Shown here: piece by piece, positions 26,880-33,850 of the stretch
Numbering within the stretch: position 1 is the stretch's first letter
How the letters are laid out: each line of letters opens with the position of its first letter
Source: Lutimaribacter pacificus
Lineage (GTDB): Bacteria > Pseudomonadota > Alphaproteobacteria > Rhodobacterales > Rhodobacteraceae
Length of the DNA: 64,000 bases
Direction: 5' to 3'
Assembly (NCBI RefSeq): GCF_900142185.1
Contig: NZ_FQZZ01000005.1
Location: 186,001 to 250,000 of the forward strand
The notes under the pieces: generated by a model
The model's input: the letters and a program-made list of their open reading frames with translations, nothing else
Told to the model about the DNA's origin: nothing
Database searches by the model: none
Made by a program: the position numbers and the translations under genes

Positions 26880-28085
26880 TCACACCCGTTCGATCAGCGT
26901 TGAAATTCCCATGCCCCCGCCCACGCAGAGCGAGATCATCGCGCGTTTCGCGCCGCGCCGTTCCAGCTCGTCCAGCACGGTCGAGACCAGCGCGCCGCCG
27001 GTGGCGCCCAGCGGGTGCCCCATGGCGATGGCGCCGCCGCAGACATTGGTGATCTCGGGGTCGATATCCAGGTCGCGCATGTAGCGCAGCGCGACCGAGG
27101 CGAAGGCCTCGTTGATTTCCCAGATATCCACGTCGTCGCGGGTCAGCCCGGCCTTGGCCAGGCATTTCCTGGCCGCCGGGCCGGGGCCCGTCAGCATGAT
27201 CACCGGGTCGGTGGCCAGCACGGCGGCGGCCACGATCCGCCCGCGCGGTTCCAGCCCCGCGTCGCGGCCCGCCTTTTCGCTGCCGATCAGCACGGCGCTG
27301 GCGCCATCCACGATGCCCGAGGAATTGCCCGGCGTGTGCACATGGTCGATGCGGTTGACCTGCGGGTATTTCGCGATCGCCATCTCGTCCATGCCAAGCG
27401 CGCCCATCTGCGCGAAGCTGGGTTTCAGCCCGCCCAGCGTCTGCATGTCGGTGCCGGGCTTGATGAAATCGTCGCGTTCCAGCACCACCGTGCCGTTCAC
27501 GTCGCGCACCGGCAGGACCGAGCGGTCGAACCAGCCGTTGTCGCGCGCATGCGCCGCGCGGCGCTGGCTTTCCATCGCAAAGGCATCCACGTCCTCGCGG
27601 CTGTAGCCGTCCAGCGTGGCGATCAGGTCGGCCCCGATCCCCTGCGGGACCGAGTTGTGGTCCAGAACGAATTCCGGGTCCGCGAACATAGGCCCGCCCG
27701 ACGATCCGATGGGCACGCGGCTCATCGATTCCAGCCCGCCGGCGACGACCAGGTCCTCTTGCCCCGATCCGACCTTGGCTGCGGCCATGTTCACCGCCTC
27801 AAGCCCCGAGGCGCAGAACCGGTCAAGCTGCACGCCCGGCACGTTTTCGTCCCAGCCCGCCGATTGCGCGGCGGCCTTGGCGATGCAACTGCCCTGTTCC
27901 AGAACCGGGGCGACGCAGCCCATGATCACGTCATCGACGCGCCCGGTGTCCAGGTCGTGCCGTTCCTGAAGCCCTTCAAGCAGACCGGCCAGCAGGCGGA
28001 TCGGTTTCACCTCGTTCAGCGTGCCGCCCTGTTTCCCCTTCGAACGGGGTGTGCGCACGGCATCGAAGATATAGGCCTCGGCCAT
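26880..28085 (-). CDS. fadI: Acetyl-CoA C-acyltransferase (thiolase)
   Basis: This 401-aa thiolase cleaves 3-ketoacyl-CoA in the last beta-oxidation step. Catalytic residues are visible: Cys91 in DRFCASGLEAVN, the histidine in MGHPLGATGG, and the late cysteine in SLCVGGGMG. It begins MAEAYIFDAVRTPRSKGK. It is the promoter-proximal gene of the pair, two bases before the fused hydratase/dehydrogenase. FadA versus FadI type cannot be decided by eye. Confidence 0.92.
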   Translation of the reverse strand: MAEAYIFDAVRTPRSKGKQGGTLNEVKPIRLLAGLLEGLQERHDLDTGRVDDVIMGCVAPVLEQGSCIAKAAAQSAGWDENVPGVQLDRFCASGLEAVNMAAAKVGSGQEDLVVAGGLESMSRVPIGSSGGPMFADPEFVLDHNSVPQGIGADLIATLDGYSREDVDAFAMESQRRAAHARDNGWFDRSVLPVRDVNGTVVLERDDFIKPGTDMQTLGGLKPSFAQMGALGMDEMAIAKYPQVNRIDHVHTPGNSSGIVDGASAVLIGSEKAGRDAGLEPRGRIVAAAVLATDPVIMLTGPGPAARKCLAKAGLTRDDVDIWEINEAFASVALRYMRDLDIDPEITNVCGGAIAMGHPLGATGGALVSTVLDELERRGAKRAMISLCVGGGMGISTLIERV

Positions 28086-28232
28086 GATCCTTGTCCTCCT
28101 CCCAATGGTTGCCGTCAGCCTAGGGGCGGGGGCGGCGGAATATCAATCATGCGCGTGGGAAATGCCCCAACGTCACGGGGCTTGTGCGCGTCCGGCCGCT
28201 GGCGCAGGCTGCGCGGACAAGGAGGACAGGAC

Positions 28233-29111
28233 ATGCAGGTTTCCACCAACGGCATCACACTCGAGGTCGAAGAATACGGCGATCCCGCCGATCCCGCGCT
28301 GATCCTGATCCGGGGGCTGGGCAGCCAGCTGATCCACTGGCCGCGCGAGTTGACCGACGGGTTCGTGGGGCAGGGGTTTCGCGTCATCGCCTTCGACAAC
28401 CGCGATATCGGCAAAAGCGCCCGCTGCCCGGCGCCGGGCGTCGATGGCCGGGCCGAAACGATCCTGTCCGACCTTGCCGCGGGCCGCCCCCTGACCCCGG
28501 CCTATGCGCTGGAGGATATGGCGGCGGACGTGACCGGGCTGATGGACGCGCTGGGAATCGCGCAGGCGCATATCTTCGGCATCTCGATGGGCGGGGCGAT
28601 TGCGCAGCTCCTGGCCATCCACCATGCCGACCGGCTGCTGTCGGCCACCATCGTGATGACGCGCGCGCATTTCACGCCCGCGCCGGGGATCGAGGCGCTG
28701 CTCGGCCATAAGCAGGACCGCGCCGGGTTCATCGCCGCCGCAATGGAGGGCGACCGCGCCTGGGGCTCGCCCGGCTTTCCCGCGCCCGACAGGTATTTCC
28801 GCGACCTGGCGGGCCGCGCCTACGATCGCGGCGCCGGGGCAGAGGGCGTGAACCGGCAGTTGCTGGCGACGCTGACATCGGGCGACCGCCGCGCGGCGCT
28901 GCGCGGTGTCGATCTGCCCTGTTTCGTGATCCACGGCGCCGACGACACGCTGATCCCGCCCGATAGCGGCAAAGAGATCGCCGCGCTGATCCCCGGCGCC
29001 GAGTTGGAAGTCATTCCCGGCATGGGCCACGTCATCACGCCATCGCTGGCGCCGCTGCTGGTCGGGAAGGTTTCCGATTTCATCGCGCGCCGGGGGCAGG
29101 GCGGGCACTAG
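28233..29111 (+). CDS. Alpha/beta-fold hydrolase
   Basis: The 292-aa cytoplasmic hydrolase has ILIRGLGSQLIHWP (oxyanion region), FDNRDIGKSAR, the nucleophile elbow IFGISMGGAIAQLLA, the acid in IHGADDTLIPP and the histidine in IPGMGHVITP, so the Ser-Asp-His triad is complete. GISMGG and RDIGKS suggest an esterase or carboxylesterase-like member. AAGGAGGA lies six bases before ATG 28233. Its end overlaps the convergent sulfotransferase stop by 4 bp. Confidence 0.85.
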   Translation: MQVSTNGITLEVEEYGDPADPALILIRGLGSQLIHWPRELTDGFVGQGFRVIAFDNRDIGKSARCPAPGVDGRAETILSDLAAGRPLTPAYALEDMAADVTGLMDALGIAQAHIFGISMGGAIAQLLAIHHADRLLSATIVMTRAHFTPAPGIEALLGHKQDRAGFIAAAMEGDRAWGSPGFPAPDRYFRDLAGRAYDRGAGAEGVNRQLLATLTSGDRRAALRGVDLPCFVIHGADDTLIPPDSGKEIAALIPGAELEVIPGMGHVITPSLAPLLVGKVSDFIARRGQGGH

Positions 29112-29872
29112 GTTCCGACTGTGTCCGGCCTCGTGTCCGACAGCAGTTCGTTTTCCAGCGCCTGGATATCCGCGACCTGCGCCTCGCTCAGAACGTCGTG
29201 AAACTTGGTCAGCGACGACGGCCGGGGCGTTTCGAGCAGTTCGAACTCTCCCAGCGCAGCCAGTTCGGACGGATCGAAGACCCGCGTGAACTCGGCCAGC
29301 GGGTCCATCACCAGGGCTTCGTAATCGACGCTGCGCAGGGCGTGGCCCATCCGGCCCTTCGCATCGTCGAAGGCATGGCGATGCGCGATGACCCGGTGGG
29401 CGCATAACAGGTGTGGAGGCAGCCGCCGGATATCGGAATACCTGTCCAGCCCGAGGAACCGGTTTGGATAGGGAATGCGGTTGATGCTCCGTTGCCGCCA
29501 CTCCTGCGCATACCGGTACCATTTCAGCACACCCGTATGGCGCAACATGGACGCAACCACCTGGTAGGCCGGGCGCTGCGGATAGAGAAAAACAAGCCCG
29601 TCGAACTGCCTTGCCCAGTGTTCGGCGAAGAACAGGTTGGGATGATGCTGGTCCAGCACGACACCGTCCGCCTCTGCCAGCAACCGAGCATAGTAATCCC
29701 GCGTGGATGCCGAGGGCTGCCTGTGATGGATGGCCGCTTTGGCGATATCCATCAGGATCGGCAGGTTCTCTTCTCCGCCCAGCGGATCGCGCGTGTTCCG
29801 AAACCCGTTGAGAAGCCGCACCGTGAAATGCGTGCCGGATCGACCCGTTCCGACGATGAATATCCCTTTCAA
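29108..29872 (-). CDS. Sulfotransferase-family protein
   Basis: The roughly 254-aa protein starts with a PAPS-type 5'-phosphosulfate loop (KGIFIVGTGRSGTHFTVRLL), followed by an acidic first half and DQHHPNLFFAEHW. The late RSVDYEALVMDPLAEFTRVFD resembles the 3'-phosphate/C-terminal sulfotransferase region. The start is uncertain: TTG 29872 has GGGAGG five bases upstream and is chosen; GTG 29878 and ATG 29938 are alternatives. The acceptor is unknown. Confidence 0.65.
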   Translation of the reverse strand: MKGIFIVGTGRSGTHFTVRLLNGFRNTRDPLGGEENLPILMDIAKAAIHHRQPSASTRDYYARLLAEADGVVLDQHHPNLFFAEHWARQFDGLVFLYPQRPAYQVVASMLRHTGVLKWYRYAQEWRQRSINRIPYPNRFLGLDRYSDIRRLPPHLLCAHRVIAHRHAFDDAKGRMGHALRSVDYEALVMDPLAEFTRVFDPSELAALGEFELLETPRPSSLTKFHDVLSEAQVADIQALENELLSDTRPDTVGT

Positions 29873-30005
29873 AGCCACCTCCCGCGATCGCTGACCCGGG
29901 ACCAGTCTGGACGGTCGGGCACGGGGATGGCAAGGCAAGTTTCGCCTCGGGCGGCGTGACAGGTGCCGGACGATAAGAGGGCAGGCATAACCGCCCGCGC
30001 ACGCC

Positions 30006-30326
30006 TCAGTGCTGCGACGCCAGCTTCATGAGGATGAGGCCGCCGACGATCAGCGCCGCCGCGACAAGGCGCATGGGGCTGACCTGTTCGCCCAGAACGA
30101 CGATGCCGGCAAGAAACGCCCCGACCGCGCCGATGCCGGTCCAGATCGTGTAGGCGGTGCCAAGCGGCAGCGTTCGCATGGCCACCGCCAGCAGGCCGAA
30201 ACTGCCGATTATGAACATGACCGTCCCGAGGCTGGGCCAAAGACGGGTAAACCCCGCCGATTGCTTCATCAGCAAGGCCCATACGACCTCAAGCAGACCG
30301 GCGATGACGAGACAGATCCAGGCCAT
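30006..30326 (-). CDS. gdx: Guanidinium exporter Gdx (SugE-type SMR transporter)
   Basis: Gdx proteins export guanidinium in exchange for protons as dual-topology dimers. The 106-aa protein has four helices and the Gdx pattern: IAGLLEVVWALLMKQSAGFTR with the essential Glu13, then LPLGTAYTIWTGIGAVGAF. This matches the guanidinium-selective branch of small multidrug resistance proteins better than EmrE. The leader contains two hairpins compatible with a guanidine-II riboswitch, which would agree with this role. The gene stands alone. Confidence 0.88.
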   Translation of the reverse strand: MAWICLVIAGLLEVVWALLMKQSAGFTRLWPSLGTVMFIIGSFGLLAVAMRTLPLGTAYTIWTGIGAVGAFLAGIVVLGEQVSPMRLVAAALIVGGLILMKLASQH

Positions 30327-30349
30327 GACAGCCCCCCTTGTCCAGACCG

Positions 30350-30400
30350 CCGGGCCGTCCCGGACATGGAACCCTGAAAAGGGGCGAGGACGTTGCCTCG
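30350..30400 (-). promoter_or_regulatory. Candidate guanidine-II (mini-ykkC) riboswitch
   Basis: On the minus strand two hairpins precede gdx. P1 (30400-30385) is CGAGG-CAACGT-CCTCG. P2 (30363-30350) is CCGGG-ACGG-CCCGG, exactly the ACGR-capped hairpin of the class. The Shine-Dalgarno AAGGGGGG begins ten bases after P2. The P1 loop reads ACGT instead of ACGR and is six bases long, so the class assignment is tentative. Confidence 0.45.
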
Positions 30401-30512
30401 GTTACGGGAGGATATGGGAACCGGGCGGCGGGAGGCAAGGCATGGCGATGCGGTTTGGTGAAAAACCCGGAATGCATCCCGACCGGTTGAGGAGTGCCGT
30501 GCTGTGGTGAAC

Positions 30513-30550
30513 AAAAAGGCCCTTAAGTCATTGCGGCTTGAGGGCTTTTT
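30513..30550 (-). terminator. Displaced terminator of the tRNA-Asn gene
   Basis: On the minus strand, one base after a CCA end, AAAAAGCCCTCAAG and CTTAAGGGCCTTTTT form a stem with minor mismatches and end in five T residues. It directly adjoins the leftmost copy of the tRNA-Asn 3' end (30552), so it is probably the original tRNA terminator, separated from its gene by two insertions. Confidence 0.65.
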
Positions 30551-30551
30551 A

Positions 30552-30568
30552 TGGCTCCGGCGGTAGGG
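30552..30568. repeat. Attachment-site copy A (17 bp of tRNA-Asn 3' end)
   Basis: TGGCTCCGGCGGTAGGG is identical to the 3' end of the tRNA-Asn gene (43246-43262) and to copy B (31889). Identity ends after 17 bp. It marks the outer left end of the older insertion. Confidence 0.7.
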
Positions 30569-30722
30569 TCGTTCCGAAGAAATGTTGACCCCATAACCTA
30601 TTGAAAAACAACAAAAAACTGGAAAAAGGAAGTTCGCTATTGCATGTATATCAGAGGGTGTCCCAAATGCAAAGCCAAGGTCAAGTCAGGATGCGCTCGA
30701 CTGAAGTAGTTTAGTGGCGCGC

Positions 30723-31676
30723 CTACTTACTTCTCAGGGGAATGGTTGAAGCAGTAACCTTGGTATCAGCCTTTTCCACACCGACCTTTTCGAGCAATCG
30801 GCGAAACGCCTGAACGCTCACATAGGGGTGTTCTGTTGGACCAACTATTACTCTGTTCAGGAGTTGAGGAATATCTGCGGAATGCAGTCCTTTCTCTGGG
30901 TCATCCTCCAAGTGCAAGACCCACACATCTTGGGGTATGCCGCCGATAACCACCAGCCTGCGTTCTAACGCTTCGCTTTCTCGTTCCGACGGGCGGTAAA
31001 AAATTCTCCACTCCTTTTCCTCGGCAAAACCTGGGTGCTTGGTGCCAAGCGCGACATTCAAAAAGAAGTGAAAAAGGTATCCAGTGAGGTTCTCTTCGCC
31101 CGCGCCGCGAAGAAATGCCTCTTCCTTTTTGACCTTCTCGGAAATCGATCTTAACCGCGCGCGAAACACGGTTAGGTCGTGATACATCACAGGTATCGAG
31201 AACACCCCAAGTTCATCTGTTACAGCCATCATAGGCGTGTTGTTGACCACAAGAGCCACATCGCCATAGGCCCTCCACATGGATAGACGGCCAAGCTCAT
31301 CTTCATGTTCTTCATGAAGGGACAAGCACGAAATATAAGTCTCGAAACGCCAGTCTGCTGCCCAACCTTCGATCAGTTCCGACACGCGCATCCGAGTTTC
31401 AGGAAATATGCCGTCAATTGCCGCGTTAAACTCCTCTCCTTCAGGGGAGGCGAAGCCGAGCCGGATAAGTTCCAGTCCGTGACTAATCTCGGAGTAGTCG
31501 TTCATGACCGCAGCGTTTCTCAGCCAAAGCTCGCTGTTGCCAATTATCTTAATGGCTGTGTCAGCAGAGGTGTAATGAACAAATCGGCTATTCTTCTCGA
31601 CGACTGAAAGCTGCGCCTCTAAAGCCTCGGCAAAAAAGATTTGCGAAAACTTCAAGTGATCTGGGTCAATTTCCAT
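30723..31676 (-). CDS. DUF2971 domain protein
   Basis: The 317-aa protein matches the DUF2971 pattern: RFVHYTSADTAIKII and LWLRNAAVMNDYSEISHG at residues 31-67, a central WRAYGDVALVV, and EEKEWRIFYRP near residue 222. The HYTS and ND-x2-E features resemble ADP-ribosyltransferase-like folds, but this is only an inference. Codon use is more AT-rich than in chromosomal neighbours, consistent with transfer. It is the only intact gene of the small island, so it may be cargo such as a defence or toxin gene; no partner is seen. Confidence 0.65.
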   Translation of the reverse strand: MEIDPDHLKFSQIFFAEALEAQLSVVEKNSRFVHYTSADTAIKIIGNSELWLRNAAVMNDYSEISHGLELIRLGFASPEGEEFNAAIDGIFPETRMRVSELIEGWAADWRFETYISCLSLHEEHEDELGRLSMWRAYGDVALVVNNTPMMAVTDELGVFSIPVMYHDLTVFRARLRSISEKVKKEEAFLRGAGEENLTGYLFHFFLNVALGTKHPGFAEEKEWRIFYRPSERESEALERRLVVIGGIPQDVWVLHLEDDPEKGLHSADIPQLLNRVIVGPTEHPYVSVQAFRRLLEKVGVEKADTKVTASTIPLRSK

Positions 31677-31708
31677 TGCTCAATACTCGCCGAATAGATT
31701 TTGCAACC

Positions 31709-31804
31709 AGTCTAGTGGTGTTTGATGTCAACCGGAATGCGTTGGCTATAGACGAATTTCCCTTTGTTGGTGACCACGTCGTCTAGCTTCATCAGCAGTG
31801 CCAT
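31709..31804 (-). pseudogene. Possible integrase N-terminal remnant
   Basis: A 31-codon frame reads MALLMKLDDVVTKNKGNF then VYSQRIPVDIKHH and stops. The pattern (short helix, charged turn, aromatic strand, R-I/V-P-x-D) resembles the N-terminal arm of tyrosine integrases in tRNA islands. It lies 85 bp from attachment copy B, where an island integrase is expected, and just upstream of the DUF2971 gene. It could instead be a short unrelated gene. Confidence 0.35.
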
Positions 31805-31888
31805 GATTGGATATATTCCGTAATATAGCCCTCAGGGACACGGCAAGGCCATGTTTTCAAGGCTTTCAAAGGGATAGGGGAATGACAG

Positions 31889-31934
31889 TGGCTCCGGCGG
31901 TAGGGATCGAACCTACGACCAATTGATTAACAGT
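31889..31934. repeat. Attachment-site copy B (46 bp, left end of satellite)
   Basis: These 46 bases are identical to 43246-43291, the tRNA-Asn 3' half from the anticodon to the CCA end. The direct repeat flanks the 11.4-kb element and defines its left attachment site. Confidence 0.92.
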
Positions 31935-31946
31935 TCTTTGGAGTAG

Positions 31947-32072
31947 ACGGCTGGTGGACGGCTATAGTAGTCTTTTATGTAGTAACAACAATGGCTTGAC
32001 CGCCTAACCACCCACCATAGACGGCTTGCAGCAGTTAGTCGGAACCGCTCCGATCCTTACGCGAGCCTTACG
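31947..32072 (+). repeat. Left-end repeat cluster (putative integrase/excisionase arm sites)
   Basis: GACGGCT occurs three times (31947, 31957, 32020). CCTTACGCG (32055-32063) and CCTTACG (32066-32072) are 11 bases apart. The second motif recurs with the same spacing at the right end (43182, 43193). Such phased repeats are typical of arm-type sites bound by tyrosine integrases. Confidence 0.5.
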
Positions 32073-32089
32073 TCGCAGGAGAACAAAAC

Positions 32090-33397
32090 ATGAACAAATA
32101 CCCCTCGAAGGCCCACCTCACCGACGCGATGATTGCCAAGCTGCCGCTCCTCGCCTCGGGGCAGAAGCTGATCGCCGATGCGAAGCAGCCGGGGCTCTAT
32201 CTGAAGATCGGAAAGACGGCCAAGAGTTGGTGCGTCCAGCGCGAGGTTCAGTTGATCGACCCCGAGACGCTGAAGCCCAAGCGGCAGACGGTCCGCCGCG
32301 CCTTCGGAAGCTATCCCGAGCTGGGCGTGAAGGAGGCGCGCGACGCGGCTCCGGCGGCGCTTGCCGAGGCGTTGCAGGAGAAGGGATCGCAGCAGGGTGA
32401 CCGCCGCGACGTGACCCTGGCCGAGGGTTGGCGGCTCTATCGGTCGGCTCTGGAGAAGCAGGGCAAGAGCGCCGCGACGGTCTACGCCTACCGCAATGCG
32501 GTCGAGACCGATCATCTGCTGGGTATCTGGAGGGACCGGCCCCTGAGCGAGCTGGCGACCGAGACCGGCATGAACGCCGTCGCCGCGAGGCACGAGAAGA
32601 TCACGAACGGCGAGACCGGGAAGGGCGGGGGAGCCTATGCCGCGAACGGCGCGATGAGGACGCTGCGCGTGGTCTACAACTGGTGCCGGAAGATGGGCTA
32701 CACCCCGGCCCCGGCGGACCCAGAGCACCACCCGACCCTTCGCGTGATCTACAACCCCGAGGAGGCGCGGGAGGACGCGATGAGCCGCCTAGATTTGCCC
32801 GGCTGGTGGGAAGCCTATCAGGGGATGAGTAACCGGGTGCGGGCCGAGTTCCAGCTGTTCCTGCTGCTCTCCGGCATGCGGAGCGGATCGCTTGTCGATG
32901 CGCGCTGGGAACACGTCGATGTGCGCGGGCGTCGCTTCCAAGTCCCAGCCCCGAAGGGAGGCAAGGCGAAGGCGTATGACGTGCCGCTGACGCGCCCGAT
33001 GTTGGCCTGTCTCGCTCGGGCTCGCCGCGCGGCCCGCGTCCGTTCGCCCAACTTCGCGGATCGCATTATCTTCCCGGGCGACGCGACGAAGGCAAAGCGC
33101 GGATCGAACAGCTTCACGGGCCAGATGTCGAAGTTCGCGACGAAAGAGCCCAAGCTGCCGTGTTCCGGGCACGGGCTGCGGCATACATACCGCAACGCCT
33201 GCATCTGGGCTGGGGTCGAGGAGAGCTTGTCGAAGAAGCTGATGAACCATTCGCAGAAGGGCGATATTCACTCCGGCACATACGGCTCCCGCGAGGGGAT
33301 CGCGCCCGACCTCCTCGACGCACAGGAGCGTATTAGCTCGACCCTGATGGATCTGCTTCGGCAACAAAAAGAAGGGGCTAGACCGATGGCGGCTTAA
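32090..33397 (+). CDS. int: Tyrosine recombinase/integrase
   Basis: The 435-aa integrase recombines the element with the tRNA-Asn gene. It has an N-terminal arm-binding DUF4102-like domain (residues 10-95), a SAM-like core-binding domain (about 105-205), and the catalytic domain with R264 (LLSGMRSGS), H361-x2-R364 (HGLRHTY), H387 (MNHSQ) and Y398 (SGTYGS), so the active site is complete. The gene lies 155 bp inside the left attachment site and ends before a structured intergenic region. Confidence 0.93.
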   Translation: MNKYPSKAHLTDAMIAKLPLLASGQKLIADAKQPGLYLKIGKTAKSWCVQREVQLIDPETLKPKRQTVRRAFGSYPELGVKEARDAAPAALAEALQEKGSQQGDRRDVTLAEGWRLYRSALEKQGKSAATVYAYRNAVETDHLLGIWRDRPLSELATETGMNAVAARHEKITNGETGKGGGAYAANGAMRTLRVVYNWCRKMGYTPAPADPEHHPTLRVIYNPEEAREDAMSRLDLPGWWEAYQGMSNRVRAEFQLFLLLSGMRSGSLVDARWEHVDVRGRRFQVPAPKGGKAKAYDVPLTRPMLACLARARRAARVRSPNFADRIIFPGDATKAKRGSNSFTGQMSKFATKEPKLPCSGHGLRHTYRNACIWAGVEESLSKKLMNHSQKGDIHSGTYGSREGIAPDLLDAQERISSTLMDLLRQQKEGARPMAA

Positions 33398-33426
33398 TCG
33401 CATATCGTCCGGCCACGACATAGCGC

Positions 33427-33533
33427 CGACGTTGCGGGCTGAGAACACCCCCTGCAACGTCGAGCACCCGGAACAAGGCTGAGGTAGCCCCGGGAGCAAC
33501 GGCGACGACCCCAACCCGGGGCGTCGCTTTTTC
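33427..33533 (+). ncRNA. Candidate structured RNA or attenuated leader: three hairpins and terminator
   Basis: Three hairpins follow one another. H1: CGACGTTGC (33427) / GCAACGTCG (33454), 9 bp perfect. H2: CCCGG (33467) / CCGGG (33490) with an inner GGCT / AGCC. H3: GCGACG-A-CCCC / GGGGCGTCGC followed by TTTTT (ending 33533), a rho-independent terminator. The region lies between int and the excisionase-like gene and has no credible coding frame. It may be a small RNA or a regulated terminator. Confidence 0.35.
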
Positions 33534-33568
33534 TTTGAGCGTCGCTCCGCACGACAGGAGACGACGCT

Positions 33569-33844
33569 GTGAACAACAACGCAGAGTTCGCCGAGACGGT
33601 GGCCCAACAGGTCGCCGAGAAGCTGGCCGAAGGTATCCGTGACGGCACCTTCCTGCCGGTGAGCGAGTATATGACTCCGGCGCAAGCCGCCGCTTATCTA
33701 GGCCTGACCGAGGGCGGCATGGAGACGATGCGCAAGGAGGGGCGCGGGCCGCGCTACGTCCGCCCGTCGCACAAGATGGTGCGCTATGCCCGTCGGGACC
33801 TTGATGCGTGGTGCGAACAGCACGCTGTCCAGCCCGGGGAGTGA
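33569..33844 (+). CDS. Helix-turn-helix excisionase/AlpA-like protein
   Basis: The 91-aa protein has a C-terminal MerR-type HTH_17 domain (MTPAQAAAYLGLTEGGMETM, then GRGPRYVRPSHKMVRYARRDLDAWC), the form found in phage excisionases and AlpA regulators. The first 30 residues form a helix. It follows int and precedes the primase gene by 6 bp, the usual place for a recombination-directionality or replication-control protein. Confidence 0.75.
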   Translation: MNNNAEFAETVAQQVAEKLAEGIRDGTFLPVSEYMTPAQAAAYLGLTEGGMETMRKEGRGPRYVRPSHKMVRYARRDLDAWCEQHAVQPGE

Positions 33845-33850
33845 TCCCGG

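Larger units (their letters stand above)
30552..31888. mobile_element. Remnant of an older tRNA-Asn island (about 1.3 kb)
   Basis: The segment between attachment copies A and B is clearly lower in GC than the chromosome, carries one DUF2971 gene and a possible integrase N-terminal remnant on the minus strand, and has no functional integrase of its own. It is best read as an eroded island or a short cargo left after deletion. Confidence 0.55.

Noticed and set aside
25036-27084. Open frame of 682 codons opposite the fused hydratase/dehydrogenase gene.
   Set aside because: Antisense shadow rich in Arg/His/Gly, no recognisable domain, while the minus strand encodes a complete known enzyme.
30330-30365. 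CCCGG...GGACAAG before gdx resembles part of the guanidine-III riboswitch.
   Set aside because: The long loop and the pseudoknot strand of class III are absent; the compact CCGGG-ACGG-CCCGG hairpin fits guanidine-II better.
33434-33450. GGGCTGAGAACACCC resembles the conserved CUGAGA...ACCC part of the TPP riboswitch.
   Set aside because: The second conserved arm (CUGAUCnGGAUAAUnCC) is missing, the gene downstream is a phage HTH gene, and the motif lies in the loop of a different strong hairpin.
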